Shown: positions 1-6,278 of the stretch, in pieces
Numbering within the stretch: position 1 is the stretch's first letter
How the letters are laid out: each line of letters starts with the position of its first letter
Origin: Treponema sp.
GTDB taxonomy: Bacteria; Spirochaetota; Spirochaetia; Treponematales; Treponemataceae
DNA length: 10,496 nucleotides
Reading direction: 5' to 3'
Assembly (NCBI GenBank): GCA_018384055.1
Contig: JAHAZL010000006.1
Coordinates: 1-10,496 of the forward strand
Notes under the pieces: generated by a model
What the model saw: only the letters and a program-made list of their open reading frames with translations
What the model was told of the DNA's origin: nothing
Databases searched by the model: none
Made by a program: the position numbers and the translations under genes

Positions 1-905
1 AAGAGTACGCCGATGTACTGGCAGATGATTGGAATAACTGAAGAAGAACGAGTAATGAGAGCCTTGTTAACTGAAACATAAGCTGCTCCACCGTTTGCCT
101 TGAGGGCTGCGTCAATTTTCTTTGCACGGGCTTCAAGATCCTTCTTTGCTTCCCCGATTGTACCGTCGCGGTAGATTGGGTGTGAAAGTGAAGGTCCAAT
201 GTATGAGTAAGCAACTGTGCGGCATCCTTCAGCAAGAACACCAGCTTCTGAAAGCTGCTTGATCCAGCGTTCCCAGTCTTCGCCACCCATAACCTTTACC
301 GTGTTAGGGATGTCGTCACCTTCTGCCGGCTGTGCTTCCATGTGTCCGATTTTTCCTGTCATCATGTCGAGTGAAGGACCACCGTATACTTTGCCAACTG
401 GCTTAATTACTGACTTGTAGAGAACCTTTGTATCAGGGTCTGTGCGAACAGGGCTTGCAAGAGAGTAAACAACCAGGTCAAACTTTGTTCCCCACTTCTT
501 TACTTCTTCGATAACTGTCTGGCGGCATTCATCGCTGAAAGCATCTGCATTGAATGTTACAGACTTAAGTCCGTCCTTTTTTGCAGCGCGGTCAAACGCC
601 TTGTTGTTGTACCAGCCAGGAGTTCCACCCTTAGTCTGTGTTGCTTCCTTTTCAAAAGAAACACCGATTGTGTCTGCGCCATATTCAAAAGCAGCGGCAA
701 TTCTTGAAGCAAGGCCATAACCTGTAGAACAACCAAGAACGAGAACTGTCTTAGGAGCGTAAGCACCTTCCTTTGCAGTCTTTGTTCCACGTTTTGCCTT
801 CTGAGCCTTTACATAGTTAATCTGGTTTTCTGTTTCCTTTGCACATCCTGCCGGGTGAGCATTGATACAGATATTCGAACGGATCATTGGTTTGATAACA
901 GCCAT
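1..905 (-). CDS. ter: trans-2-enoyl-CoA reductase (NADH), FabV/Ter family, C-terminal part outside window
   Basis: The enzyme reduces crotonyl-CoA and other trans-2-enoyl-CoA/ACP substrates with NADH, the last reductive step of butyrate or fatty-acid chain formation; it is cytosolic. The first 301 residues are visible, of about 400 usual for the family. The start MAVIKPMIRSNICINAHPAGC is the typical FabV N-terminus. The nucleotide-binding motif GCSTGYG (GxxxGxG) lies at residues 58-64. Glu85 follows the second strand (VSFEK), which fits NADH preference. The family signature Tyr-X8-Lys is intact at Tyr245/Lys254 (YRDGTIGEAK), next to the AYSYIGP stretch. The block GGEDWERWIKQLSEAG is also near-identical to my memory of the T. 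denticola enzyme. The start at 905 is supported by AGGAGA (911-916) at good spacing. The gene is monocistronic as far as seen and runs off the left edge without a frameshift. Confidence 0.95.
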   Translation of the reverse strand, partial: MAVIKPMIRSNICINAHPAGCAKETENQINYVKAQKAKRGTKTAKEGAYAPKTVLVLGCSTGYGLASRIAAAFEYGADTIGVSFEKEATQTKGGTPGWYNNKAFDRAAKKDGLKSVTFNADAFSDECRQTVIEEVKKWGTKFDLVVYSLASPVRTDPDTKVLYKSVIKPVGKVYGGPSLDMMTGKIGHMEAQPAEGDDIPNTVKVMGGEDWERWIKQLSEAGVLAEGCRTVAYSYIGPSLSHPIYRDGTIGEAKKDLEARAKKIDAALKANGGAAYVSVNKALITRSSSVIPIICQYIGVL

Positions 906-934
906 TTCATTCTCCTAATAATTAGATTCTGTTT

Positions 935-962
935 ATTATAGCAAGTTTATTCAAAATGACAA
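935..962 (-). promoter_or_regulatory. sigma-70-type promoter of ter
   Basis: Read on the minus strand, a perfect -10 TATAAT (940-935) is preceded after 16 bp by TTGTCA (962-957, 4/6 to TTGACA). The predicted transcription start near 928 gives a leader of about 24 nt carrying the AGGAGA ribosome binding site. The palindrome at 957-979 covers the -35. Confidence 0.65.
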
Positions 963-979
963 AATGTTTCAATATGTCA
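957..979. promoter_or_regulatory. operator-like imperfect palindrome over the ter -35
   Basis: The 10-bp arms TGACAAAATG and CAATATGTCA are separated by TTT and match at 8 of 10 paired positions, with perfect outer TGACA/TGTCA half-sites. The site covers the ter -35 and the bases just upstream, which would suit a dimeric transcription factor. The regulator is unknown. AT-rich DNA gives such palindromes by chance fairly often, so confidence is modest. Confidence 0.35.
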
Positions 980-997
980 AATTAAAATATACTCATA

Positions 998-1026
998 TTG
1001 CAAAAGTAACTGTCCATCGTTAAATT
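998..1026 (+). promoter_or_regulatory. candidate promoter of the 1040 lipoprotein gene, very short leader
   Basis: TTGCAA (998-1003, 4/6) and TAAATT (1021-1026, 4/6) are separated by 17 bp. The transcription start would fall near 1032-1034, only 6-8 nt before the ATG at 1040, and no Shine-Dalgarno sequence is visible there. Confidence 0.4.
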
Positions 1027-1039
1027 TGTTTACATTGAT

Positions 1040-1681
1040 ATGAACAGAGCAAAAACAATTTACACAACGATTTATTTAATCTGCCTTATGGCCTTTACAG
1101 GATGCACATCAAAACTTTCCGTAAAACCTTTGGGAAACGACCAGTCAAGAATAGGAATTTCCATTGAACTTGGAAACATACTTGAAGAAACTTTGGACAC
1201 TGCTATGGCAGGGCTTAACGAAATTGAAGGGGAACAGACCGGAAAAAACATATTCGACCTTCCGTCAATCAAGAAGTCAATTGAAAATGCCGGGTGCAAA
1301 AACATTTCAATTTCATCTCCTTCAAGAACAAGCCTCAACCTTTCGTTCTCGGGTAAATTTGATTTCATTGAATACACCCAGACAAAGACAACTTTGAAAA
1401 TCACTCCAAAATTCATGCAGGAATTTTCAAAATCTCTTGGAGAGGAATTCAACAGCATAATGGATCTTTTTATGGCTCCAGCCCTTACAAATGAAAAGAT
1501 GACAAAGGAAGAATATGCTGATCTTGTTTCAGTTGTTTATGGAGAAAAACTTACAGACGAACTGATGAAGAGTACAATGGAGATTGCAATTACATCACCC
1601 AAGGGAAAAGAAAAGGTCCACAAGATTTTACTTGCAGACCTTCTCATTCTTTCAGAGGAAAAGACTTTTACTTCTGAATGA
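1040..1681 (+). CDS. putative lipoprotein of unknown function
   Basis: A 213-residue protein that I do not recognise. The N-terminus has two early basic residues, a hydrophobic stretch and FTGC with Cys22, a relaxed spirochaete-type lipobox, so export and lipidation are likely. The mature part is soluble, lysine- and glutamate-rich, and looks like mixed alpha/beta: strand-like segments at about residues 60-125 (NISISSPSRTSLNLSFSG, KTTLKITPKF) are followed by a helical C-terminus (EEFNSIMDLFMAPAL, KEEYADLVSVVYGEKL). No catalytic motif was seen. It is divergent from ter and is followed after 118 bp by the permease gene on the same strand. The permease has its own -10-like box, so a shared operon is possible but not shown. 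The start was chosen because it gives a complete signal peptide, although no ribosome binding site precedes it. Confidence 0.75.
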   Translation: MNRAKTIYTTIYLICLMAFTGCTSKLSVKPLGNDQSRIGISIELGNILEETLDTAMAGLNEIEGEQTGKNIFDLPSIKKSIENAGCKNISISSPSRTSLNLSFSGKFDFIEYTQTKTTLKITPKFMQEFSKSLGEEFNSIMDLFMAPALTNEKMTKEEYADLVSVVYGEKLTDELMKSTMEIAITSPKGKEKVHKILLADLLILSEEKTFTSE

Positions 1682-1759
1682 TTTTCTCGGAAGCCTTCAG
1701 TATTTCTTCCTGAACTTCGGAATAGGCTTTCCCTGACCTTCTGCACAATTCACTTACAC

Positions 1760-1765
1760 TATAAT
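1760..1765 (+). promoter_or_regulatory. -10 box, possible promoter of the permease gene
   Basis: A perfect TATAAT lies 34 bp before the permease ATG. No convincing -35 sits at 16-18 bp; the nearest is TTCTGC at 1739-1744 with a 15-bp spacer. The resulting leader of about 28 nt has no clear Shine-Dalgarno sequence. Confidence 0.35.
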
Positions 1766-1799
1766 TGAACAACTTCTGCAAAGTCACTACTATTTTTGC

Positions 1800-2939
1800 A
1801 TGTTCAGAAATATCATTGCCTTCATCAAAAAGGAAACCGTACTTAGCGCAGCCTGGGTTCTTGCAGTAACCTCTGCTTTTCTTGTTCCACCTTCAAAAGA
1901 ATATTTGTCTTACATAGACTTCAATACCCTTTTCCTGCTTTTCTGCCTTATGGCTGTCATGGCCTCCTTCAAAAAATTAGGTGCCTTTGAAAATTGTTCT
2001 AAATTCCTACTTGGAAAGTTCAAAAGCACCGCCGGCATTCTTTCGGTCCTTGTTTTCATGCCTTTCTTTTTCAGCATGGTGATTACCAACGATGTTGCCC
2101 TTATTGTTTTTGTACCCCTTGCAATAATCACCCTAAAGATGTGCGGACTTGAAAAACTCGTTCTATTCACAGTTGTACTCCAGACCCTTGCGGCAAACCT
2201 TGGCAGCATGAGTCTTCCAATGGGAAACCCACAGAACCTTTACCTTTATTCAAAATCCGGAATAAACCTGCCGGAATTTGTTTCCGTAATGATTCCCTAC
2301 ACAACGGCAAGTTTTATATTTCTTTTGATTTCTGTAGTTCTTGTAAACCTAAAAACAAATGACGGAATAAAAACACAAACAGCAGAATTCCATCAGGCTG
2401 AAGAAACGAATAATGCCGGTTCAAAAAAAATGTGGATTGTAAGCACTGTAAATTTTGTCCTCTGCCTTCTTTGCGTTGGAAAACTTATTCCTGCAACCAT
2501 TCTTTTCCCAGTCATCCTCATTACATATCTTGTTTCAGACAGAAAAATTCTTTCTGCAGTTGACTATTCACTCCTTCTAACCTTCGTTGGATTTTTCATT
2601 TTTACTGGAAACATAAAGAATATGGAAAGCGCAAGAGCCGTAATAGCAAACGCACTTACAGGTCATGAAGTTGGATTCAGCATTGCGGCAAGTCAAGTGA
2701 TTTCAAATGTTCCCGCAGCCCTTTTGCTTTCATGCTTTACAGATAATTTTAAGGCCCTTTTGATCGGAACAAATCTTGGAGGCCTTGGCACTTTGATTGC
2801 TTCCATGGCAAGCCTGATTTCCTTCAAGCAAATTGCAAGGAATTATCACGACAAACGCGGAAGATATTTTATTCAGTTTACAGTGATGAATCTTGTGTTT
2901 CTTGCTCTTCTGTTTGGATTCCATCTGATCCTTGCATAG
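1800..2939 (+). CDS. SLC13/ArsB-NhaD-type (ion transporter superfamily) permease
   Basis: A 379-residue polytopic inner-membrane protein with about ten hydrophobic segments. It shows the pseudo-two-fold repeat of ion-transporter-superfamily permeases. The first repeat has the MVITNDVALIVFVPLAI segment and then NLGSMSLPMGNPQNLYLY; the second has SQVISNVPAALLLSCF and then NLGGLGTLIASMASLISF. These paired TND/SNVP and N-x-G elements form the substrate and sodium sites in relatives. The substrate cannot be told: dicarboxylates, arsenite, sulfate or Na+/H+ exchange are all found in the superfamily. At 379 residues it is shorter than most SLC13 members (about 430-500), resembling compact ArsB-like permeases. 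Its last 62 bp overlap the 3' end of the convergent GH25 gene. The start has no visible ribosome binding site; the next in-frame methionine would cut into the second membrane segment. Confidence 0.85.
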   Translation: MFRNIIAFIKKETVLSAAWVLAVTSAFLVPPSKEYLSYIDFNTLFLLFCLMAVMASFKKLGAFENCSKFLLGKFKSTAGILSVLVFMPFFFSMVITNDVALIVFVPLAIITLKMCGLEKLVLFTVVLQTLAANLGSMSLPMGNPQNLYLYSKSGINLPEFVSVMIPYTTASFIFLLISVVLVNLKTNDGIKTQTAEFHQAEETNNAGSKKMWIVSTVNFVLCLLCVGKLIPATILFPVILITYLVSDRKILSAVDYSLLLTFVGFFIFTGNIKNMESARAVIANALTGHEVGFSIAASQVISNVPAALLLSCFTDNFKALLIGTNLGGLGTLIASMASLISFKQIARNYHDKRGRYFIQFTVMNLVFLALLFGFHLILA

Positions 2940-3846
2940 GCTGCTCCTGCACCTGCTCAACAATTTCAGCTGAAACTTCATTTTGTTCTACCTGTTTTAC
3001 AGGTGCCTCAACTGCTTCTTTTCCCATCGGTATGAACCAGACATTCATATCGCATGGTTTTTCAACGCCATCGATTTTGCTTCCGCCACTGTACTGCCAG
3101 AATGTATATTTGTAAGGCGATGTAGGCTTTTTTGAATATTGGGCAAACCACATTTCATATTTATTCAGGATTTCCGGAGTAAAGACAAAAAACTTCCACA
3201 TTAAATTTGCATAGAGCATTGTCTTAAAACCGGCTTTTTCAACTTCATCAAAAAACAGTTCCGTGTTCCTGCAGAAAACTTCTTCTGCAACTTCGTCTGT
3301 TCTTGCTTCATCATAGAAAACAAATTCAGGATCATAGACAACAGGAAGATCCAGCATGTCCGGAGTAAGATTATCGATTACGATCTTTGCTTCTTCCAAA
3401 GCTTCTTCATCATTTATTGCCTGGCTGTAAACATAAACGCCGATTTTAAAACCTGCTTTTTTTGCATCTTCATAATAGCGGTCAAAATTTTCATCCTTTA
3501 CAAGATTTCCGCTCTCATATCCGTAGCGCCTGTAGGCAAGCCTTAAGATTACAAATTCATATCCGTTTTTTTTAAGGAGCTCAAAATCAACTTCTCCCTG
3601 ATGACGGGAAATGTCTACGCCGTTGACAACTTTATATGGGGCGCCTTTTTTCGTGTAATAGAATTCGCCCTTCTTTTTGAGCCATTTTGTATCAAATGTA
3701 TTTTTGGCAACTGCAGGATCCGGATGAACATGCTGCTTTTCTATCTGCCTGTTGTATATATGAAGGCAGTCCTTTTCCGGACAGGAAGAACAGGAGAAAA
3801 ACAATGCCGCAGTTACTGCAAAAATAAAAAATGCTCTTACTTTCAT
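2878..3846 (-). CDS. GH25 (Chalaropsis-type) muramidase lipoprotein
   Basis: A predicted lipid-anchored N-acetylmuramidase of 322 residues that would cleave the MurNAc-GlcNAc bond of peptidoglycan at the cell surface or in the periplasm. The signal peptide MKVRAFFIFAVTAALFFSC has a lipobox ending at Cys19. The GH25 barrel spans about residues 73-272. Asp78 lies in GVDIS at the end of the first strand, and the acidic pair Asp172/Glu174 lies in VVYDPEF; these correspond to the family's catalytic Asp and DxE motif. The late element TFWQYSGG...IDG also fits the family. After the barrel comes a tail of about 45 residues rich in Gln and Glu, probably a flexible extension. Its last 20 codons are antisense to the permease 3' end. 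The start is the first methionine and is fixed by the signal peptide. There is no ribosome binding site because the promoter abuts the start codon. Confidence 0.88.
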   Translation of the reverse strand: MKVRAFFIFAVTAALFFSCSSCPEKDCLHIYNRQIEKQHVHPDPAVAKNTFDTKWLKKKGEFYYTKKGAPYKVVNGVDISRHQGEVDFELLKKNGYEFVILRLAYRRYGYESGNLVKDENFDRYYEDAKKAGFKIGVYVYSQAINDEEALEEAKIVIDNLTPDMLDLPVVYDPEFVFYDEARTDEVAEEVFCRNTELFFDEVEKAGFKTMLYANLMWKFFVFTPEILNKYEMWFAQYSKKPTSPYKYTFWQYSGGSKIDGVEKPCDMNVWFIPMGKEAVEAPVKQVEQNEVSAEIVEQVQEQPMQGSDGIQTEEQETQDSSL

Positions 3847-3852
3847 AAGAGC

Positions 3853-3894
3853 ATTATAACATGGGTTTTAGATATTCTAGAAAAAATATTTTTT
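3853..3894 (-). promoter_or_regulatory. extended -10 promoter with UP-like tract, predicting a leaderless GH25 mRNA
   Basis: On the minus strand, TGTTATAAT (3861-3853) is a perfect extended -10 (TGnTATAAT). Only six bases lie between it and the ATG at 3846, so the expected start of transcription falls on the start codon or within about a base of it. The -35 position is poor, but a 14-bp A/T palindrome (3881-3894) lies at about -35 to -48, where an UP element would contact RNA polymerase. Confidence 0.6.
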
Positions 3895-3913
3895 ATTTAA
3901 TGGATTCACTGAT

Positions 3914-4060
3914 TCAGGTCCATAATTCAAGTCTTTTATATATATCCTTAGCAACACCTAATCGTGCTGCAAAGTGATGTAAAGCAGACTCAATTAATTG
4001 TAATTCCGCCAGAATCCTCTGAGTGACATGTTGAATATGTAATGGCATTACCACTGCCAT
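3914..4060 (-). other. small open frame overlapping the beta-helix gene 3' end (48 codons)
   Basis: It runs in a different frame on the same strand, from ATG 4060 to TGA 3914. It overlaps the beta-helix lipoprotein gene by 71 bp and extends 76 bp past that gene's stop. The C-terminal half, including ESALHHFAARLGV and AKDIYKRLEL, has a protein-like, amphipathic composition. There is no clear Shine-Dalgarno sequence. It may be the remnant tail of an older gene, a small protein, or chance; I do not recognise it. Confidence 0.2.
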
Positions 4061-5828
4061 CAACACATCCGGAAACTATGGCCGTTGCATTACAGGTATA
4101 AACATCCGATGAACTAAAATCATAACCTTGCTCATTTTTATTATTCATAAACGTACAGTTCTCTACTTTTACAACAGCACCATTTCCTATATTTATTCCG
4201 CCACCGCGGTAATACCCCTGGTTGTTCTCAAATGTACAACCTTTCACTGTAGAACTTACCCTAAGGCCCAATGCTCCACCATGATTTGCAAAACCACCAG
4301 TAAATTTCGAATCAGTTATGACCACATCAGAACAAAATTCATCAACATAAATAAATCCACCGGCGGAACATAGCGCAGTCTCACCATTATGAAGGAATCC
4401 ACAGTCTTCTACACTTACAGAAGAACAGTCCTTCAGATATATTGAACCACCTTGACCACCTGCATTTTCTCGAGTTGGATAAACTTTATTATATTCGAAG
4501 TTACAATTCTTGAATCTTATGCCACTAAGTTTTGTAGCACTGATAATTCCACCTCTCCCATTCTGGCCTGCACAACCTTTCTGGAATGTTAGGTTGACCA
4601 GCTCCAAAGAATGAGTGTTGTCTCCTGTAATGACTACATGATATTTATCATCTCCATTGAACCCGTAACCTGGACCAGTGCCATACAGTCTTACATTCTT
4701 TGCGATGCTAATTCCAAGAGTTTCCGGCAGGGTGCATGTAAAATCAAAAATAATGTCTCCTGATCCACCATCTGTTAGAGCTGTCTTCAGTTCTTCTAAA
4801 GTTTGGACCCTTCGCCTTTGATCTGCATAAAGATTGATTTCAACAGTACTTGCATCGCCTAGACTTTTTTCCAGCTCATTATATTTATCATAAAGGTTAT
4901 AAGAATATGAATTACTGCATGTAACTGGTTCTTTATAATCGCTGTCAAAATACCAGTCGCATGTATCAAGACCTTCTCGCGTCATGATTGTATATAAGGA
5001 ATAATTACTAAGAGCATTGCTGAGCAAGTCTCCATTATCAGCAATAATTTTCGTATATAGAGGATACTTTCCGCTTACATTGACTCCATTTACAAAACAA
5101 TTGATCTTTACAACAGGGAAAACTGTGACTTCAATCTCTCCAAAAAGAGATCCATCTTGAAGACGACTGTAAGCTATCTTTGTAGTTCCAGATTTTTTAG
5201 GAATGATAAGACCGTCTTTTGTAACTTCAACTATTCCTCCATCTCCTGGGTACACTTCAAATTTTATGAGTTCAGAAATCGGAAGTGTGTAACTGTCTGG
5301 CAATTTAAGCTGATAACCTGGATTCGCAACATTCATTGAAATTTCATCAGATGAAAAATCAGAATCACCAGTATAATACTTTACGATATATGCAATGACA
5401 TCAACATTAGCCGTTTCCCCGGATTTCACTTCAACTTTTATGGGATTACGGTTTTTTGCAACGATGATTTTTTTTGATTTGTCAGCAGAATCCACCGCAT
5501 AAGCCTTGAATTCGACAGTCCAATTGCCTACTGCAATTTCTTCAAAAACAATTGTATCAGTACCCACAGGAACAGATTTTGGAATTGTTTCACCATCAGC
5601 CGAAGTGATGGTAATTTCATAGAAATCGATTCTGTCACGAGGAAGCTTGCCATCTTCAAAGAGTATGTTTTCACCATCGTATGGAATGCTTCTTGTAACC
5701 TGTGGCTGAGGAAGTTTTACCGCAAGGGAAGATGTATTTCTTGTAAGATTCAAAAAATTGCAGGAGCAAAGAAAGAAAGATAAAAAGACTGCCACCAGCG
5801 AAAATTTAATTTTCAATATGTGCTTCAT
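3990..5828 (-). CDS. large lipoprotein with Ig-like domain and right-handed beta-helix
   Basis: A 612-residue predicted surface or periplasmic lipoprotein. The signal peptide MKHILKIKFSLVAVFLSFFL is followed by the lipobox LCSC, with lipidation at Cys23. Residues about 35-150 look like a beta-sandwich module (FYEITITSADGE, GNWTVEFKAYAV). Residues about 165-238 resemble a bacterial Ig-like (BIG2) domain, with DGLIIPKKSGTTKI as its hallmark. From about 340 to 565 there are right-handed beta-helix rungs, for example VNLTFQKG, IRFKNCNFEYN, VSVEDCGFLHNG, VITDSKFTGG, VKGCTFENN and VKVENCTFMNN, broken by Gly-Gly turns. Such folds occur in adhesins and polysaccharide lyases; no catalytic site is evident, so the role is open. 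The start at 5828 has GGAGGT (5841-5836) seven bases upstream. The open frame continues to 6071, but that extension is antisense to another fragment and lacks a signal peptide. Confidence 0.8.
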   Translation of the reverse strand: MKHILKIKFSLVAVFLSFFLCSCNFLNLTRNTSSLAVKLPQPQVTRSIPYDGENILFEDGKLPRDRIDFYEITITSADGETIPKSVPVGTDTIVFEEIAVGNWTVEFKAYAVDSADKSKKIIVAKNRNPIKVEVKSGETANVDVIAYIVKYYTGDSDFSSDEISMNVANPGYQLKLPDSYTLPISELIKFEVYPGDGGIVEVTKDGLIIPKKSGTTKIAYSRLQDGSLFGEIEVTVFPVVKINCFVNGVNVSGKYPLYTKIIADNGDLLSNALSNYSLYTIMTREGLDTCDWYFDSDYKEPVTCSNSYSYNLYDKYNELEKSLGDASTVEINLYADQRRRVQTLEELKTALTDGGSGDIIFDFTCTLPETLGISIAKNVRLYGTGPGYGFNGDDKYHVVITGDNTHSLELVNLTFQKGCAGQNGRGGIISATKLSGIRFKNCNFEYNKVYPTRENAGGQGGSIYLKDCSSVSVEDCGFLHNGETALCSAGGFIYVDEFCSDVVITDSKFTGGFANHGGALGLRVSSTVKGCTFENNQGYYRGGGINIGNGAVVKVENCTFMNNKNEQGYDFSSSDVYTCNATAIVSGCVDGSGNAITYSTCHSEDSGGITIN

Positions 5829-5835
5829 AAAAACT

Positions 5836-5841
5836 ACCTCC
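5836..5841 (-). promoter_or_regulatory. Shine-Dalgarno GGAGGT that fixes the beta-helix lipoprotein start
   Basis: A perfect GGAGGT lies 7 nt before ATG 5828. It decides for this start over the in-frame methionines further upstream (up to 6071), which would bury the lipoprotein signal inside the protein. Confidence 0.85.
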
Positions 5842-5891
5842 AATAAAACTCTTAAAATATAACTGAAATACCTCATTACGGACAGTAAATA

Positions 5892-5919
5892 ATTATATTT
5901 AAAAAAAATAAATACGCAA
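5892..5919 (-). promoter_or_regulatory. candidate promoter of the beta-helix lipoprotein gene
   Basis: On the minus strand, TATAAT (5897-5892) is preceded after 16 bp by TTGCGT (5919-5914, 3/6). The leader would be about 57 nt with a strong Shine-Dalgarno sequence. The -35 lies at the edge of the GGGGACAGACCC repeat copy, so the repeat may have brought or altered this promoter. Confidence 0.4.
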
Positions 5920-5947
5920 TAACGGGGACAGACCCATCCGTGCATAG
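5915..5947 (+). repeat. GGGGACAGACCC repeat, copy 1
   Basis: The order is CGCAA (5915-5919), GGGGACAGACCC (5924-5935) and TGCATAG (5941-5947). The same three elements, in the same order and orientation but slightly different spacing, occur at 7712-7747. The GGG-ACAGA-CCC core can form a small hairpin. Confidence 0.6.
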
Positions 5948-6129
5948 TAATAGGTGCTGGTGCTTCAGTTATTTCAAAGTATGGATATTCAGCAATTATT
6001 ACTGCTACTTGTAAGAAAATTATGAAAAAAGATACTCTTACAAGGGAACAAATATGTGAGAAAATTGGCAAATATCCGATTACAGTAGGATTGAAAGAAA
6101 AAGTTAAAGCAAAAATCCGTGAATCATAA
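5923..6129 (+). pseudogene. start-less coding fragment, probable 3' remnant of an unrecognised gene
   Basis: An open frame of 68 codons begins inside the GGGGACAGACCC repeat, just after a stop codon at 5920-5922, and ends at TAA 6127-6129. It has a protein-like sequence: a hydrophobic part (VIGAGASVISKYGYSAIITA), then a basic-acidic helical tail (DTLTREQICEKIGKYPITVG, ending KAKIRES). The first ATG is at 6022 and would leave only 35 residues. The likely reading is the C-terminus of a gene cut off at the repeat; a short real peptide from 6022 is the alternative. I do not recognise the family. Confidence 0.35.
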
Positions 6130-6147
6130 CTTTAATTTTTTAGGGGA

Positions 6148-6254
6148 TGACCAATAAGTTCAAAAAGTGTCATTTTCGGGCTCTGAAAATCCATTTAATT
6201 GCAATACAAGAGATTGCCGTGTCGAGCACGGCAATGACTCATACTTATTGGGCA
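6148..6254. repeat. 107-bp foldback (MITE/REP-like) element upstream of mazEF
   Basis: Terminal inverted repeats TGACCAATAAGT (6148-6159) and ACTTATTGGGCA (6243-6254) match at 11 of 12 positions. Two hairpins lie inside: ATTTTC/GAAAAT (6172-6177 with 6185-6190) and a perfect 9-bp stem ATTGCCGTG/CACGGCAAT around TCGAG (6213-6235). It has no coding capacity. It sits between the remnant frame and the mazE promoter. The inner 9-bp palindrome is the kind of unit that is often dispersed in genomes, but there is no second copy in this window. Confidence 0.5.
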
Positions 6255-6278
6255 GGCCTTTTTTATATACATTTTAGC

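Noticed and set aside
1668..1897. Start-less antisense open frame of about 75 codons ending in ILKASEKIIQK, across the gap between the lipoprotein and permease genes
   Set aside because: It has no ATG or ribosome binding site and overlaps the clearly membrane-spanning N-terminus of the permease on the other strand, so it is most simply a shadow frame.
2990..3004. Perfect ACCTGT-TTT-ACAGGT hairpin after the permease stop codon
   Set aside because: No T-tract follows on either strand, and it lies within the GH25 coding region, where the repeated codons for Val and Gln explain it; it is not a convincing terminator.
5829..6071. N-terminal extension of the beta-helix lipoprotein frame to 6071
   Set aside because: It would bury a perfect lipoprotein signal peptide 81 residues inside the protein, and the start at 5828 has a strong GGAGGT. 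The stretch is also antisense to the coding fragment at 5923-6129.
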